In this document: positions 45,844 through 53,843 of the stretch, piece after piece
Layout: each line of letters opens with the position of its first letter
Numbering within the stretch: the first letter of the stretch is position 1
Assembly: GCA_024638465.1 (NCBI GenBank)
Contig: JAHEKF010000003.1
Coordinates: forward strand, 42,446 to 106,445
Source of the DNA: Rhodospirillaceae bacterium
Lineage (GTDB): Bacteria; Pseudomonadota; Gammaproteobacteria; Steroidobacterales; Rariloculaceae
Direction of reading: 5' to 3'
Length of the DNA stretch: 64,000 nucleotides
Notes under the pieces: generated by a model
What the model was told of the DNA's origin: nothing
The model's input: only the letters and a program-made list of their open reading frames with translations
The model's database searches: none
Made by a program: the position numbers and the translations under genes

Positions 45844-46914
45844 ATGAACGAGGCCGTACCCCGCTACAGGCTGATCTTCGTCGTCGCTCTGGCTTTGGCG
45901 ATTACTGCAGCGTTTCTGTGGATGATCGCAGGCTTCATTGCGCCACTCATCCTGGCTGCTTTGTTCACGTTCTTCCTGTTACCGGTCAAGGACTGGCTTA
46001 GCCCCCGGCTCGGCAATCGCGATGCCCTGGCCGGCATCGTCGTAACACTGCTCACGCTGTTTGCGATCATCATTCCCATGCTCGGCCTCACGGGTTTGCT
46101 GGTAGCCCAGGCGGTCTCGGTTAGCGAATCCGTTGCACCATGGGTACAGCAACAGGTCGCCGATTCAGAAGGATCGGTATCGCGTCTCCTGCCGGACTGG
46201 TTGCCCGGGCTCGGAGTCATCGCGCCTTATGAAGCACAGATCACCAGCAAGCTCGGTGAATTCGCCGGTCTGGTCGGCGGCTATCTGATTAACAGCCTGT
46301 CGCGCGTCACGCAGGGAACGTTGCTGTTTTTTCTCGGCCTCTTTGTCATGTTGTACGCCGTGCTCTACTTTCTCCGCTCGGGCCCGGCTCTCGTTGAGGA
46401 TTTTCTCGCCTGTATCCCGATGTCCAGGAAAGACAAGACCATGTTGGCCGAACAGTGCGCGTCGGTCGTCCGGGCAACCGTAAAAGGAACTTTCATCATC
46501 GGCATAATTCAGGGTGGGCTGGCCGGCGCCGCGTTCGCCGCGGCCGGCCTGCAGGGCGCCGTATTCTGGGCGGCCGTAATGGCGATATTGTCAATCGTCC
46601 CCGGAGTGGGCGCCGCGCTCGTCTGGGTACCGGCCGTGCTCTATCTCCTGGCCGTCGGCCAGACCTGGCAGGGCATCGCGCTTGCCGCATGGTGCGCGGT
46701 CGTGGTCGGCACGGCCGACAACGTTCTGCGACCGAAGCTCGTCGGGAAAGATACCAAAATGCCCGACCTGCTGATTCTCTTGAGCACGCTGGGTGGCCTG
46801 TCCGTTTTCGGAATCGTTGGAATCGTGATCGGACCGGTCATAGCCAGTATTTTTATCTCGGTCTGGGGTATCTATCGAAGCTCGTTTTCCGAAGCGCTCG
46901 GCGAGACCGAGTAG
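45844..46914 (+). CDS. AI-2E family (PerM-like) permease
   Basis: A 356-residue membrane protein with seven to eight helices. The first pair is near 10-65, a soluble loop spans about 90-150, and the C-terminal half has GTFIIGIIQGGLAGAAFAAAG, LSIVPGVGAALVWVP, DNVLRPKLVGKD and GLSVFGIVGIVIGPV, the AI-2E/UPF0118 marks. Members export small molecules or, in some species, exchange sodium and protons. The 165-base gap after the dismutase shows no sigma-54 element, so it may be in the sod transcript. Confidence 0.88.
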   Translation: MNEAVPRYRLIFVVALALAITAAFLWMIAGFIAPLILAALFTFFLLPVKDWLSPRLGNRDALAGIVVTLLTLFAIIIPMLGLTGLLVAQAVSVSESVAPWVQQQVADSEGSVSRLLPDWLPGLGVIAPYEAQITSKLGEFAGLVGGYLINSLSRVTQGTLLFFLGLFVMLYAVLYFLRSGPALVEDFLACIPMSRKDKTMLAEQCASVVRATVKGTFIIGIIQGGLAGAAFAAAGLQGAVFWAAVMAILSIVPGVGAALVWVPAVLYLLAVGQTWQGIALAAWCAVVVGTADNVLRPKLVGKDTKMPDLLILLSTLGGLSVFGIVGIVIGPVIASIFISVWGIYRSSFSEALGETE

Positions 46915-46918
46915 CAAA

Positions 46919-47872
46919 TTACGGCTCAGGCGGCGAAGACTCCAGGGCCTCCCGAGCTTCCTGCGCTCCCCTGGCTTCGGCGGCCGCGCGTTCCTCCTCG
47001 CGTATCCGTGCTTCGTCCAGCGTAATCAGACCCTCAGCGATAAACCCGTGCGTTCCTCCTCGCGAATCTTCGAAAAATCCCACGATGGCGCCGCCGTCGT
47101 TTATGTCCGTCGCAGTCGTCGATACGGCTTCAGGAAAGTCGAACGTCGCAAAAACGCCGTCGCGATAGAGAAAAGCGTGATCGCCACTTTCGTTGCTGAA
47201 CCCGCCGACGAGATCCTCATCGCTATTGATGCCTGTAACGAAAGTCCGTGAGGCACCGGGAATATCGATCGGCTCGAACTCGTCAGCTTCGAACCGGAAG
47301 CCATGCATCACGCCGTCCTCTCCGCTATAACTGCCTACGATGTGGCCGAAATTATTCACATCTCTTGCGACCGTCTCGATCGCACCCGGATAGTCCACCG
47401 GTCGGAATGTCGCGATACGCAGCATGAAACCTCGAAGCCGGCCAGCCGAATCTTCGTAGTCGCCAACGACATCGGAGCGATCGTTCAGAGCCCGGGCTCG
47501 AGTGTGCGCAGCCCCGTCCATGTCGAGTGACGCCAATTCACCTCGCCGAACCCTGAATCCGCGATAACGTTCGTTCTCGTCCCGGTAAAAGCCGGATACC
47601 GAATCATGCAGATTGAATCCCGAAACCTGCGTCTCGGTCGCATCCGGATAATCTACTGTGCGATAGATACCGAGGGAATCGAGCGTGAACCCGAGCGTCT
47701 GGCCACTTCTGAGCGTGAAAGCGCCCGCAACGTCGCCGTCACGGTTGATCGCTTGCAGTGTCGTCTGTATCGAACTCGGAAAATCGACTTGTGTAAACCC
47801 CTGTGCGACAGCGATCTCAGTAACGCTGAACGACAGCGTTAACAAAAGCGTCGAATTGATGCTGAGCTTCAT
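46919..47872 (-). CDS. exported HAF-repeat protein
   Basis: A 317-residue exported protein: signal peptide ending in AVAQG, then about six repeats of roughly 45 residues of the HAF type (INRDGDVAGAFTL.. with a following GF and a DYP/DFP strand start). Such repeats build extracellular propeller-like folds. The last 35 residues are a Glu/Ala/Arg-rich helix (EARIREEERAAAEARGAQE) and a Pro tail. Convergent with the AI-2E permease gene, only four bases between stop codons. Function unknown. Confidence 0.8.
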   Translation of the reverse strand: MKLSINSTLLLTLSFSVTEIAVAQGFTQVDFPSSIQTTLQAINRDGDVAGAFTLRSGQTLGFTLDSLGIYRTVDYPDATETQVSGFNLHDSVSGFYRDENERYRGFRVRRGELASLDMDGAAHTRARALNDRSDVVGDYEDSAGRLRGFMLRIATFRPVDYPGAIETVARDVNNFGHIVGSYSGEDGVMHGFRFEADEFEPIDIPGASRTFVTGINSDEDLVGGFSNESGDHAFLYRDGVFATFDFPEAVSTTATDINDGGAIVGFFEDSRGGTHGFIAEGLITLDEARIREEERAAAEARGAQEAREALESSPPEP

Positions 47873-47888
47873 TGCGTTTCCCGTCAGT

Positions 47889-48815
47889 TCAACCGAACTC
47901 CGGAACGACCGGGTTTCGCAATGACCCGATCGATTCGATCGATGCCGTCATGACGTCGCCCGGCTTGAGAAAGACACCGCGGCCCATGCCAACGCCGGTT
48001 GGCGTTCCGGTTGCGATCACATCGCCGGGTTGCAACGTCAGAATAGTCGTTAGATAGGCAATCTGCTCGCGAATGTCATAAATCATCGATGCGGTAGATG
48101 CATCCTGCATCATTTTGTCATTGACACGCAGCTGGATTCGAAGATTGTGCGGATCTTCAATGCACTCCGCGGGAACGAGCCAAGGCCCCAGCGGTGCGAA
48201 GGTATCGAAGCACTTACCCAACAACCAGTCGGTTTTGAACGGATAGTCTTCGCGTTCATTCAAATCCCGTGCGGTCACGTCGTTAACGATCGTATACCCT
48301 GCTACGTAATCAAGCGCCTCTTCGACTGAAACATGTCGAGCATCGCGCCCGATAACGGCGGCCAGCTCAACCTCCCAGTCGACCATTCTGGAAGCGCTCG
48401 GAAGAACCACTGCAGCACCATGGCCGACGACAGAAGTAGCAGGCTTCATGAACATATACGGTTGGCGCTCGGCCTTGTCGGTCAGCTGCGTACCCATCTC
48501 GGCGGCATGTTCGGAATAATTAGCCGCCGCACAAAATAGTCTGCCCGCACGGAACGGCGGCAGGATATCGAGAGGACCTGGATCGAGTTCTTCGAGGCGC
48601 TCTGCATTCGCTGCCGCAGCTCTTGCCAGCTCGCTCAGTTCCGCAACAATGCCGGGCCACCGGCGCAGCATCTCGTCGACGCTATCGAATGCCGGCACGG
48701 CATCGAAATCCAATGCCTTCGCGCTGGCCTCGATGTCTACGAGCCGACCTTCAAGTACCAGTGCGGGCCGAACCTCTTCACCGCGCCTTATTGACGCTAT
48801 TCCGTACCAAATCAT
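47889..48815 (-). CDS. fumarylacetoacetate hydrolase family protein
   Basis: A 308-residue FAH-family enzyme. The N-terminal region has VLEGRLVDIEA; the catalytic fold shows FCAAANYSEHAAEM, FMKPATSVVGH, the metal-binding WEVELAAVIGRDARH, and ATGTPTGVGMGRG. Members hydrolyse or decarboxylate beta-diketo acids such as homoprotocatechuate ring-cleavage products. Without a catabolic cluster nearby, the substrate is open. Sixteen bases upstream of the HAF-repeat gene, on the same strand. Confidence 0.9.
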   Translation of the reverse strand: MIWYGIASIRRGEEVRPALVLEGRLVDIEASAKALDFDAVPAFDSVDEMLRRWPGIVAELSELARAAAANAERLEELDPGPLDILPPFRAGRLFCAAANYSEHAAEMGTQLTDKAERQPYMFMKPATSVVGHGAAVVLPSASRMVDWEVELAAVIGRDARHVSVEEALDYVAGYTIVNDVTARDLNEREDYPFKTDWLLGKCFDTFAPLGPWLVPAECIEDPHNLRIQLRVNDKMMQDASTASMIYDIREQIAYLTTILTLQPGDVIATGTPTGVGMGRGVFLKPGDVMTASIESIGSLRNPVVPEFG

Positions 48816-48958
48816 GACAGATACCGCGCGCTTCTTTTGGCCTATTCCAAGACGATGGCCCGTCTAGTATATCGATGCTCGACAATTCCGGTTGCTTGCG
48901 CCCTGCTCGAGTGACGGGCGTGGCGGATCGAACACAAAATGCAACGATTGCACATAAG

Positions 48959-48974
48959 AGTGAAACACATCACA
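48959..48974. promoter_or_regulatory. CRP-type palindrome AGTGA-N6-TCACA
   Basis: One mismatch to TGTGA-N6-TCACA. It sits between a TTGCAC (48948-48953) and a CATAAT (48973-48978) hexamer, 59 bases before the acidic small-protein gene. That position within a core promoter would favour repression; hexamer spacing is 19, so the promoter is weak. Confidence 0.45.
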
Positions 48975-49032
48975 TAATTGCGTTCGCAAATGTCAGAACC
49001 TTCTCCGCTCTGCAAACGTACGAGATGGAGCA

Positions 49033-49260
49033 ATGAACCGATCTGCAAAACTCCAGTCTGAGTCGAGTTACGCGATGGACGATGAAGTAATGGAGGAAAT
49101 GGAGAATGCTGAAGCTACCGGGCTGTTTGAGTATGCCCCCGAAGCAGAGGACCTGACGGATGCCGACATTCTCGACGACACTTTCCTCGATGACTACGAA
49201 GACTTCGACGCGACGGACGTACTGGATCAAGAGTTCAATTTTCTCGCGGACGACGATTAA
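49033..49260 (+). CDS. highly acidic small protein, unknown
   Basis: A 75-residue protein with about 27 Asp/Glu and only two Lys/Arg, ending in DDD. A GGAG lies a few bases before the ATG. No signal peptide or membrane helix; aromatic residues are spaced among the acids (FLDDYEDFDATDVLDQEFNF). No family is recognised. Extreme acidity recalls DNA mimics or chaperone-like acidic proteins, but nothing proves this. It is preceded by a CRP-type palindrome. Confidence 0.55.
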   Translation: MNRSAKLQSESSYAMDDEVMEEMENAEATGLFEYAPEAEDLTDADILDDTFLDDYEDFDATDVLDQEFNFLADDD

Positions 49261-49719
49261 CCCGGCCCGAGATCCGTAACTTCACCGGTTCCGGCGCCAA
49301 GAGCGGCGAAGCACCGCCGTTAAAAAAGAAATTTTTCGACGCATTACTCAGAATGTGTCACAAGCACTTCACTTAATCTCAGTTCGATACCAGATGTGAC
49401 TCAGGTCACCGCCGGTCAACAGGGTCTCCGCGAAACTTCGGCCGTATACGAGCAAGCCGTTCTTGCATACGAACGACCGGAAGATGAGAAACGCGGAACT
49501 AAAAATTATTACCAGCGATATCCCGCAACTCGCCGCAAGCGTTTCCGAAAAGCGCATGGCGAACCTGACCGCTTACCCGCTCGCGCGTCTGTGCGAGTGG
49601 TCGGCTCCACGACGGCAGCAGAGGCTCGATTCGAGCGAGAGCCCTAAAGACGAAGGCCAGGACTAGGCCCTGCTCCACGCCGACGAATTCGCGCAAAGCG
49701 CCGAACGACGCGACTCGGA
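49261..49719. other. gene-poor stretch
   Basis: A 459-base stretch without a convincing gene. It holds an AT-rich patch (49320-49340), a CRP-type palindrome, and two short overlapping plus-strand frames (from 49396 and 49463) whose products look like random basic sequence. One of them, from an ATG at 49484, has a GGAAG upstream and is a faint possibility. Confidence 0.4.
49395..49410. promoter_or_regulatory. CRP-type palindrome TGTGA-N6-TCACC
   Basis: One mismatch to TGTGA-N6-TCACA. It lies 134 bases after the acidic protein gene in the gene-poor stretch; no clear target start was found next to it. Confidence 0.4.
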
Positions 49720-50043
49720 TCAGGGGCTACAGGGATAAAGCGCTTTGAGACGCTCCAACACGGTAGCCGTAACCGTCGCGAGATCGTGATCGCCGTTTAA
49801 CTCCTGTTCCGCGAGGTCCCACAGGTAGTTACCGCTGATGTCGACATCAGCGGGCGGACAATAGAGACGTGCGAATCCCGGTTGCGTGAGTTCCGAGTCA
49901 ACCGCGTGAAACCCATAGGCTACGCCTGCTACGAGTAGTCGTGCGTTTCGCTGAGCGAGTCCTTCGATAGACAACGGCGCTTCCTGCGCCACCGCAGATC
50001 CGATCGTCATACAAACCATCGTGCTCGCTAACAGGCGTATCAT
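49720..50043 (-). CDS. Rap1a/Tai-like exported protein
   Basis: A 107-residue exported protein: ATG 50043 with GGAG about 9 bases upstream, signal peptide ending in SAVAQE. A YGFHAVDSE segment, a YCPP motif, and a terminal LERLKALYPC place it with the Rap1a/Tai family (two conserved Cys), originally known as immunity proteins to T6SS amidase effectors but also widespread as lone periplasmic proteins. No T6SS effector is adjacent, so an immunity role is not supported here. Confidence 0.6.
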   Translation of the reverse strand: MIRLLASTMVCMTIGSAVAQEAPLSIEGLAQRNARLLVAGVAYGFHAVDSELTQPGFARLYCPPADVDISGNYLWDLAEQELNGDHDLATVTATVLERLKALYPCSP

Positions 50044-50113
50044 CGGCAGATTCTCCGGAATGGCGCGATTGCCACGACCCGAGCCTAGCGCAAACGCGCC
50101 GAACCGCCCAGTC

Positions 50114-50140
50114 AAAAAAAAGCCCGGCGTTGAGCCGGGC
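50114..50140 (-). terminator. intrinsic terminator, leftward
   Basis: On the minus strand a perfect stem GCCCGGC / GCCGGGC with a five-base loop (50140-50122) is followed by eight T (50121-50114). It lies upstream of the Rap1a-like gene and downstream of no known leftward gene, so it terminates either an attenuated leader or a short RNA. Confidence 0.8.
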
Positions 50141-50202
50141 AATTCAGGGGGAAAGTATGAGGAGTACCGGAGCCCAAATTACGCCTGAATCGAAAGGCGT
50201 TC

Positions 50203-50218
50203 TGTGACACAGTTCACA
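50203..50218. promoter_or_regulatory. perfect CRP-type palindrome
   Basis: TGTGA-CACAGT-TCACA matches both half-sites exactly. Centred at 50210.5. A minus-strand TAATTT at 50181-50176 would be the -10 of a promoter starting near 50169, placing this site at -41.5 (class II activation) for a leftward transcript. It is 115 bases before the rightward metallo-hydrolase gene, with no -10 at the corresponding plus-strand place. Confidence 0.6.
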
Positions 50219-50332
50219 GTCTGGAAGCAGCGCTGAGCGACCAGGCGCCAGTTGCAGCCGCGACGGCGAGACTGCGGCGCCCGACCGTAAGCCGAATCAC
50301 GTCGAAAGTGCAGGGCACCACGGATAATTGAC

Positions 50333-51292
50333 ATGAAGTCTATATTATATATTACTGTTTTTTATATATTTTTATCCTTATTTGCAGTTCCGCCCACGGC
50401 AGCTCAGGGACAGGCCGCGGGGCCGGCGGGATTCAGTCAGGTCGCACCCGGTCTCTACTTCAATTATGACTTCGGGGGCTCGAATTCCGCGGTCCTGATC
50501 ACGGCAACGGCCATCCTCGTCGTCGACACGCGCATGCACCCCGACGATGCCGAACGGCTGCTCGCGGAGATTCGGCGAATCTCGGACGCGCCTGTCCGTT
50601 GGGTAGTCAACTCCCAGTTCCACGGCGATCACTATATGGGGAACGCCGTTTTCGCACGCGAGGGCGCGACAATCATTGCCCATCGCGATACCCAGGAAGT
50701 CATTCTGGAGCGTTTCGACTACGAGGTCCGGACGCGGCCATTCGAGCAGCGCGGACAGAACCGCGAGGATGTAGTCCTCGTTCTGCCCGATATCCTTTTC
50801 GATCGAAAACTGACGCTCGATGTCGGCGGAATCCCGGTCGAGCTGATTTATCTCGGCGCCGGCCAGAACGAAGGCGATACGCTAGTTCATTTTCCGCATG
50901 CGCGCGCGCTCCACACGGGCGGCGTTTTCCACAATCGCAGCTGGGCCAACACCTCCTATACACCCTCCGTTGACGGCTGGCTGAACGTACTCCGCGCGAT
51001 GCGCAGAATCGACGTTGATGTCTACCTTCCTCCTCATGGGCCGCTCGCTTCGTTAGCCGATCTCGATAACTTTATCGAGTTCGTCGACCGGCTCCACCAG
51101 GGGGTAAAAGCCGCAGTTGACCGCGGCGCGACTCTCGAAGAAACCCTTGCGGAAAACCTGTTCACCGAATACAGCGATTGGCGAGGATACGAACGGCGCG
51201 AGCGAAACCTGACGGCGTTATTCGAACTCCTGACGGTCGGCGAGGCGCAATACTTCGTTCCGTCGAGCCGTGCCGCGCCGATCTCACCATAG
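50333..51292 (+). CDS. exported MBL-fold protein, partial metal site
   Basis: A 319-residue exported protein with an unusually AT-rich leader sequence (MKSILYITVFYIFLSLFAVP..). The metallo-beta-lactamase fold is clear, but the first motif reads QFHGDH (residues 95-100) instead of HxHxDH. The later zinc-1 His position appears as AGQNEGD, and the bridging-Asp motif reads HTGGVFHN rather than TGD. His97, Asp99, His100 and the late PHGP His remain, enough for a single zinc-2 type site at most. It may be a one-metal or inactive member. Convergent with the GIY-YIG gene. Confidence 0.85.
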   Translation: MKSILYITVFYIFLSLFAVPPTAAQGQAAGPAGFSQVAPGLYFNYDFGGSNSAVLITATAILVVDTRMHPDDAERLLAEIRRISDAPVRWVVNSQFHGDHYMGNAVFAREGATIIAHRDTQEVILERFDYEVRTRPFEQRGQNREDVVLVLPDILFDRKLTLDVGGIPVELIYLGAGQNEGDTLVHFPHARALHTGGVFHNRSWANTSYTPSVDGWLNVLRAMRRIDVDVYLPPHGPLASLADLDNFIEFVDRLHQGVKAAVDRGATLEETLAENLFTEYSDWRGYERRERNLTALFELLTVGEAQYFVPSSRAAPISP

Positions 51293-51302
51293 CGCAGCAG
51301 AA

Positions 51303-51587
51303 TTACGCGCCTATCAGCACGCGTTTCTCGCCCGGCTTGAGTTTCTTGATTTCACGCTCCCGCCTGAGCGCGGCGCTTCGATCGACCGCAAGCTCCGTGT
51401 AGACGAGCGTGACGGGTAACCGCCCCCGCGTATATTTTGCGCCGCGGCCCGCATTGTGCGTGACCAGCCGCGCCGGCAGATCGTTCGTGATCCCGGTATA
51501 AAGTGTCGCGTCTGCGCAACGTAGAACATAGACGATCCATTCCGACGCGGCCGCCTTCGTCAGCGCGCTTTCGGTCTGCACCGTCAT
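51303..51587 (-). CDS. GIY-YIG nuclease family protein (YhbQ-like)
   Basis: A 94-residue single-domain GIY-YIG protein: [20 protein letters not shown] has the paired Tyr-Val-Leu and Tyr-Thr-Gly strands, followed by [16 protein letters not shown] with the conserved Arg, and [16 protein letters not shown] with Glu. Same size as E. coli YhbQ. The start overlaps the stop of the preceding GNAT-like gene by four bases. Confidence 0.93.
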   Translation of the reverse strand: MTVQTESALTKAAASEWIVYVLRCADATLYTGITNDLPARLVTHNAGRGAKYTRGRLPVTLVYTELAVDRSAALRREREIKKLKPGEKRVLIGA

Positions 51588-51955
51588 GCTGCGAAGGTCC
51601 AGTTCTCCCGCAGAGCCGCTGGCTCGAATCCGTGGCGCTCGATATTGCCGTAGGAATGCTGCGGGTCGCCCTCGACGGCCTCCCCCGTCTCGGTGAAAAA
51701 GCGCCCGATACCGTGCTCACGGTAGATACTTGCGATTTTATCGATTGTTGCCGCATCGGGCGCGTCTCTCGTCCCGAGGCCCAGCGTACGGTTCAGCAGA
51801 ATGGAAGGGTCGTGCTCGGCCACGGATACGAAAGCGTCGGCGACGTTTCTCGCGATGAGGCCCAGGCGGCGTCCTGCTTCGGGCGGACAATTCTCATGAA
51901 GACTCGAAAAGGCTGCGAGTTCGGTGGCCTCGGCTCGCAGATCGAGACCGTCCAT
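51584..51955 (-). CDS. GNAT-like protein with internal deletion
   Basis: A 123-residue protein from ATG 51955. Its first part ([42 protein letters not shown]) matches the N-terminal region of a GNAT-like family of about 250-280 residues. Its last part ([31 protein letters not shown]) matches the extreme C-terminus. The acetyl-CoA-binding core that normally lies between them is missing, joined in frame at about 51694/51695. It is therefore probably inactive, although its frame is open and coupled to the GIY-YIG gene. Confidence 0.65.
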   Translation of the reverse strand: MDGLDLRAEATELAAFSSLHENCPPEAGRRLGLIARNVADAFVSVAEHDPSILLNRTLGLGTRDAPDAATIDKIASIYREHGIGRFFTETGEAVEGDPQHSYGNIERHGFEPAALRENWTFAA

Positions 51956-51959
51956 CGCC

Positions 51960-52169
51960 TCAACTGCGCTCCTTAAAGAAGAAAGCAACCAGGAATGCCG
52001 CGGACAACGAAATTCCCACTCCGACTCCGAGCGCCGCTCCTATGGCGATGCCGATCGCCGGCTGCCCGAACAGCGCGCCAACGAAAACGCCGAGTATCAC
52101 GCCCGCACTGAGTGACAGCGGAAAACTGAATACTCGCAGTATCGATGCAACGGATGTTTCGTTCGACAT
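51960..52169 (-). CDS. small two-helix membrane protein
   Basis: A 69-residue hydrophobic protein with two Gly/Ala-rich helices (LSLSAGVILGVFVGALFG and GIAIGAALGVGVGISLSAAF) and a basic end. A G-rich ribosome-binding site lies just before the ATG. No family assigned. It is the first gene of a leftward unit with the GNAT remnant and GIY-YIG genes. Confidence 0.6.
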   Translation of the reverse strand: MSNETSVASILRVFSFPLSLSAGVILGVFVGALFGQPAIGIAIGAALGVGVGISLSAAFLVAFFFKERS

Positions 52170-52356
52170 GTCGCCCCCCTGCGTAGTTGAGGCCGAGTTT
52201 ACCCTTACGCGGCCGGTTCATTCGACAAAGCGTCCCGCTTGCCACAATCGACAGACACGCTTCAGGAGCCCCGAGAGACCGTCGCGCCGGCGAACCTGCA
52301 CCTGCGGTCGCCTGGGCTGTTAAACTTCGGCCGCGATTTCCGCTCGAGTATCGCGA

Positions 52357-52779
52357 ATGCTTGCTAGCCTAACACGCCGGTCGGCCGGCCTGCCCCGGCG
52401 ACTCGCAGCGCTGGTCTACGACTGGCTGCTGCTCATTGCGCTGATGTTCGGCTTCACATTACTCGTCATTCTGATCCGCGGCGGCGAGGCAGTCGAGCCG
52501 GCTTCCTGGTGGTTTAACGCAAGTCTCGTAGCCGTCAGCTTCGCGTTCTTTGGTTGGTTCTGGACTCACGGCGGCCAAACTCTGGGGATGCGCGCGTGGA
52601 AACTCCGGCTCGAACGGGCCGACGGAGGCAATTTGCGATGGCCCGATGCCGCGCGCCGCTATATGGCGTCCTGGGTGCTGGCGCTGCCGCCAGGTCTGGG
52701 ATTTCTGTGGGGCGCCATCGACCGTGAGGGGCTCTGCTGGCACGACAGGCTATCGCGGACGCGAATCGTGCGAATTTAG
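52357..52779 (+). CDS. RDD-family membrane protein
   Basis: A 140-residue protein with the RRLAALVYDWLLL Arg-Asp segment, GQTLGMRAWKLRLERADGG and a final WHDRLSRTRIV, the RDD domain marks. Three hydrophobic segments. It ends convergently with lptG, overlapping by four bases; an RDD gene beside lptG/pepA is a common gammaproteobacterial arrangement. Confidence 0.9.
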   Translation: MLASLTRRSAGLPRRLAALVYDWLLLIALMFGFTLLVILIRGGEAVEPASWWFNASLVAVSFAFFGWFWTHGGQTLGMRAWKLRLERADGGNLRWPDAARRYMASWVLALPPGLGFLWGAIDREGLCWHDRLSRTRIVRI

Positions 52780-53843
52780 CGAATGCGGGTCAGCGCCGCG
52801 ACCGTAATCAAAAGCAGTACCGAACTCGGCAACCACGCGACGACCAGCGGATCGAGATCGAACACCTCACCGCTGTTGACGAATGTCTGTGCGACCACGT
52901 AATAACCGAGCCCGATGATCAGACCAACCAGCAAACGTCCGCCCGCCCCCGCGGAACGAAGCGCGCCGGAAACGAACGGTAATGCCAGTACTGTCATCAG
53001 AAACACGGACACGACATCTGCCATTCGAGCCCAATAAGCGGTTACATAGCGATCCGCATCGAGATCGTTCTGCTGCAGATAGCCGATGTAGCGTTTCAGC
53101 CCCTGCGTATCGAGAAGATCTTCACGGACTTCCGATAGCCCGAGTAATTCCAGGCTGAGTTCGTAATTCTGAACGGAGCGACGTTCAGCAGTAGACGAGA
53201 TGCTGTCGCTCGAGAACTGGGTAGCCGCGTAGTTTGCCAATACCCAACGTTGCTGCGCGTCTATCTCTGCAGAGTCAGCGCTGCTGACCTGTGTGAGCTC
53301 GCCCTCTTCATCGAACTCGAACAGATACACGCCGCCGAAATTGATGCCGTCGTCGGCGCGACGGAAATTGAAGATGCGGTCTCCGTCCTTGAGCCATGCG
53401 GACCGCGCGTTGGCAATATCGACGCTGTCGAGAAGTGCGTGCGAGCGAAGCTGACTCGCATACGACCCGAGCGACGGCGCCAGCGACTCTCCAAGCAGCG
53501 CCATGAGGATCATGAGGACGATACCCGCGATTCCCACCGATCCGATCATGCGCAGGCGCGATACGCCGCTCGACCGCATGACCACGAGCTCGCTGTGAGT
53601 CGCCAGATTGCCGAGACTCAATAGCGCGCCGATCAGCGCAGCAGCCGGGAGCATCTGCACGATCATTCTCGGCAGCCGCAATGCGACGTAGGCAAGCGCA
53701 TCTTCGAGCCTGTATTGCGCGGTACCGACGTCGTCGAGTTGCCCGACAAACTCGACGAAAGTCACCACAGCAAGCAATATGAGAACGACAATCGCTACCC
53801 CTTTCAGGACAGCGCCGGCGATGTATCTGTCGAGCAGCCCCAT
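52776..53843 (-). CDS. lptG: LPS export permease LptG
   Basis: Permease half of the LptB2FG transporter that extracts lipopolysaccharide from the inner membrane. ATG 53843 overlaps the lptF stop (ATGA) and removes 39 non-family codons. N-terminal MGLLDRYIAGAVLKG, membrane helices at both ends and a periplasmic jellyroll between. Length 355 aa. Confidence 0.94.
   Translation of the reverse strand: MGLLDRYIAGAVLKGVAIVVLILLAVVTFVEFVGQLDDVGTAQYRLEDALAYVALRLPRMIVQMLPAAALIGALLSLGNLATHSELVVMRSSGVSRLRMIGSVGIAGIVLMILMALLGESLAPSLGSYASQLRSHALLDSVDIANARSAWLKDGDRIFNFRRADDGINFGGVYLFEFDEEGELTQVSSADSAEIDAQQRWVLANYAATQFSSDSISSTAERRSVQNYELSLELLGLSEVREDLLDTQGLKRYIGYLQQNDLDADRYVTAYWARMADVVSVFLMTVLALPFVSGALRSAGAGGRLLVGLIIGLGYYVVAQTFVNSGEVFDLDPLVVAWLPSSVLLLITVAALTRIR

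Noticed and set aside
49720-50043. Rap1a/Tai-like protein as evidence of a type VI effector-immunity pair
   Set aside because: No amidase effector, VgrG or PAAR gene is adjacent; lone family members are common.
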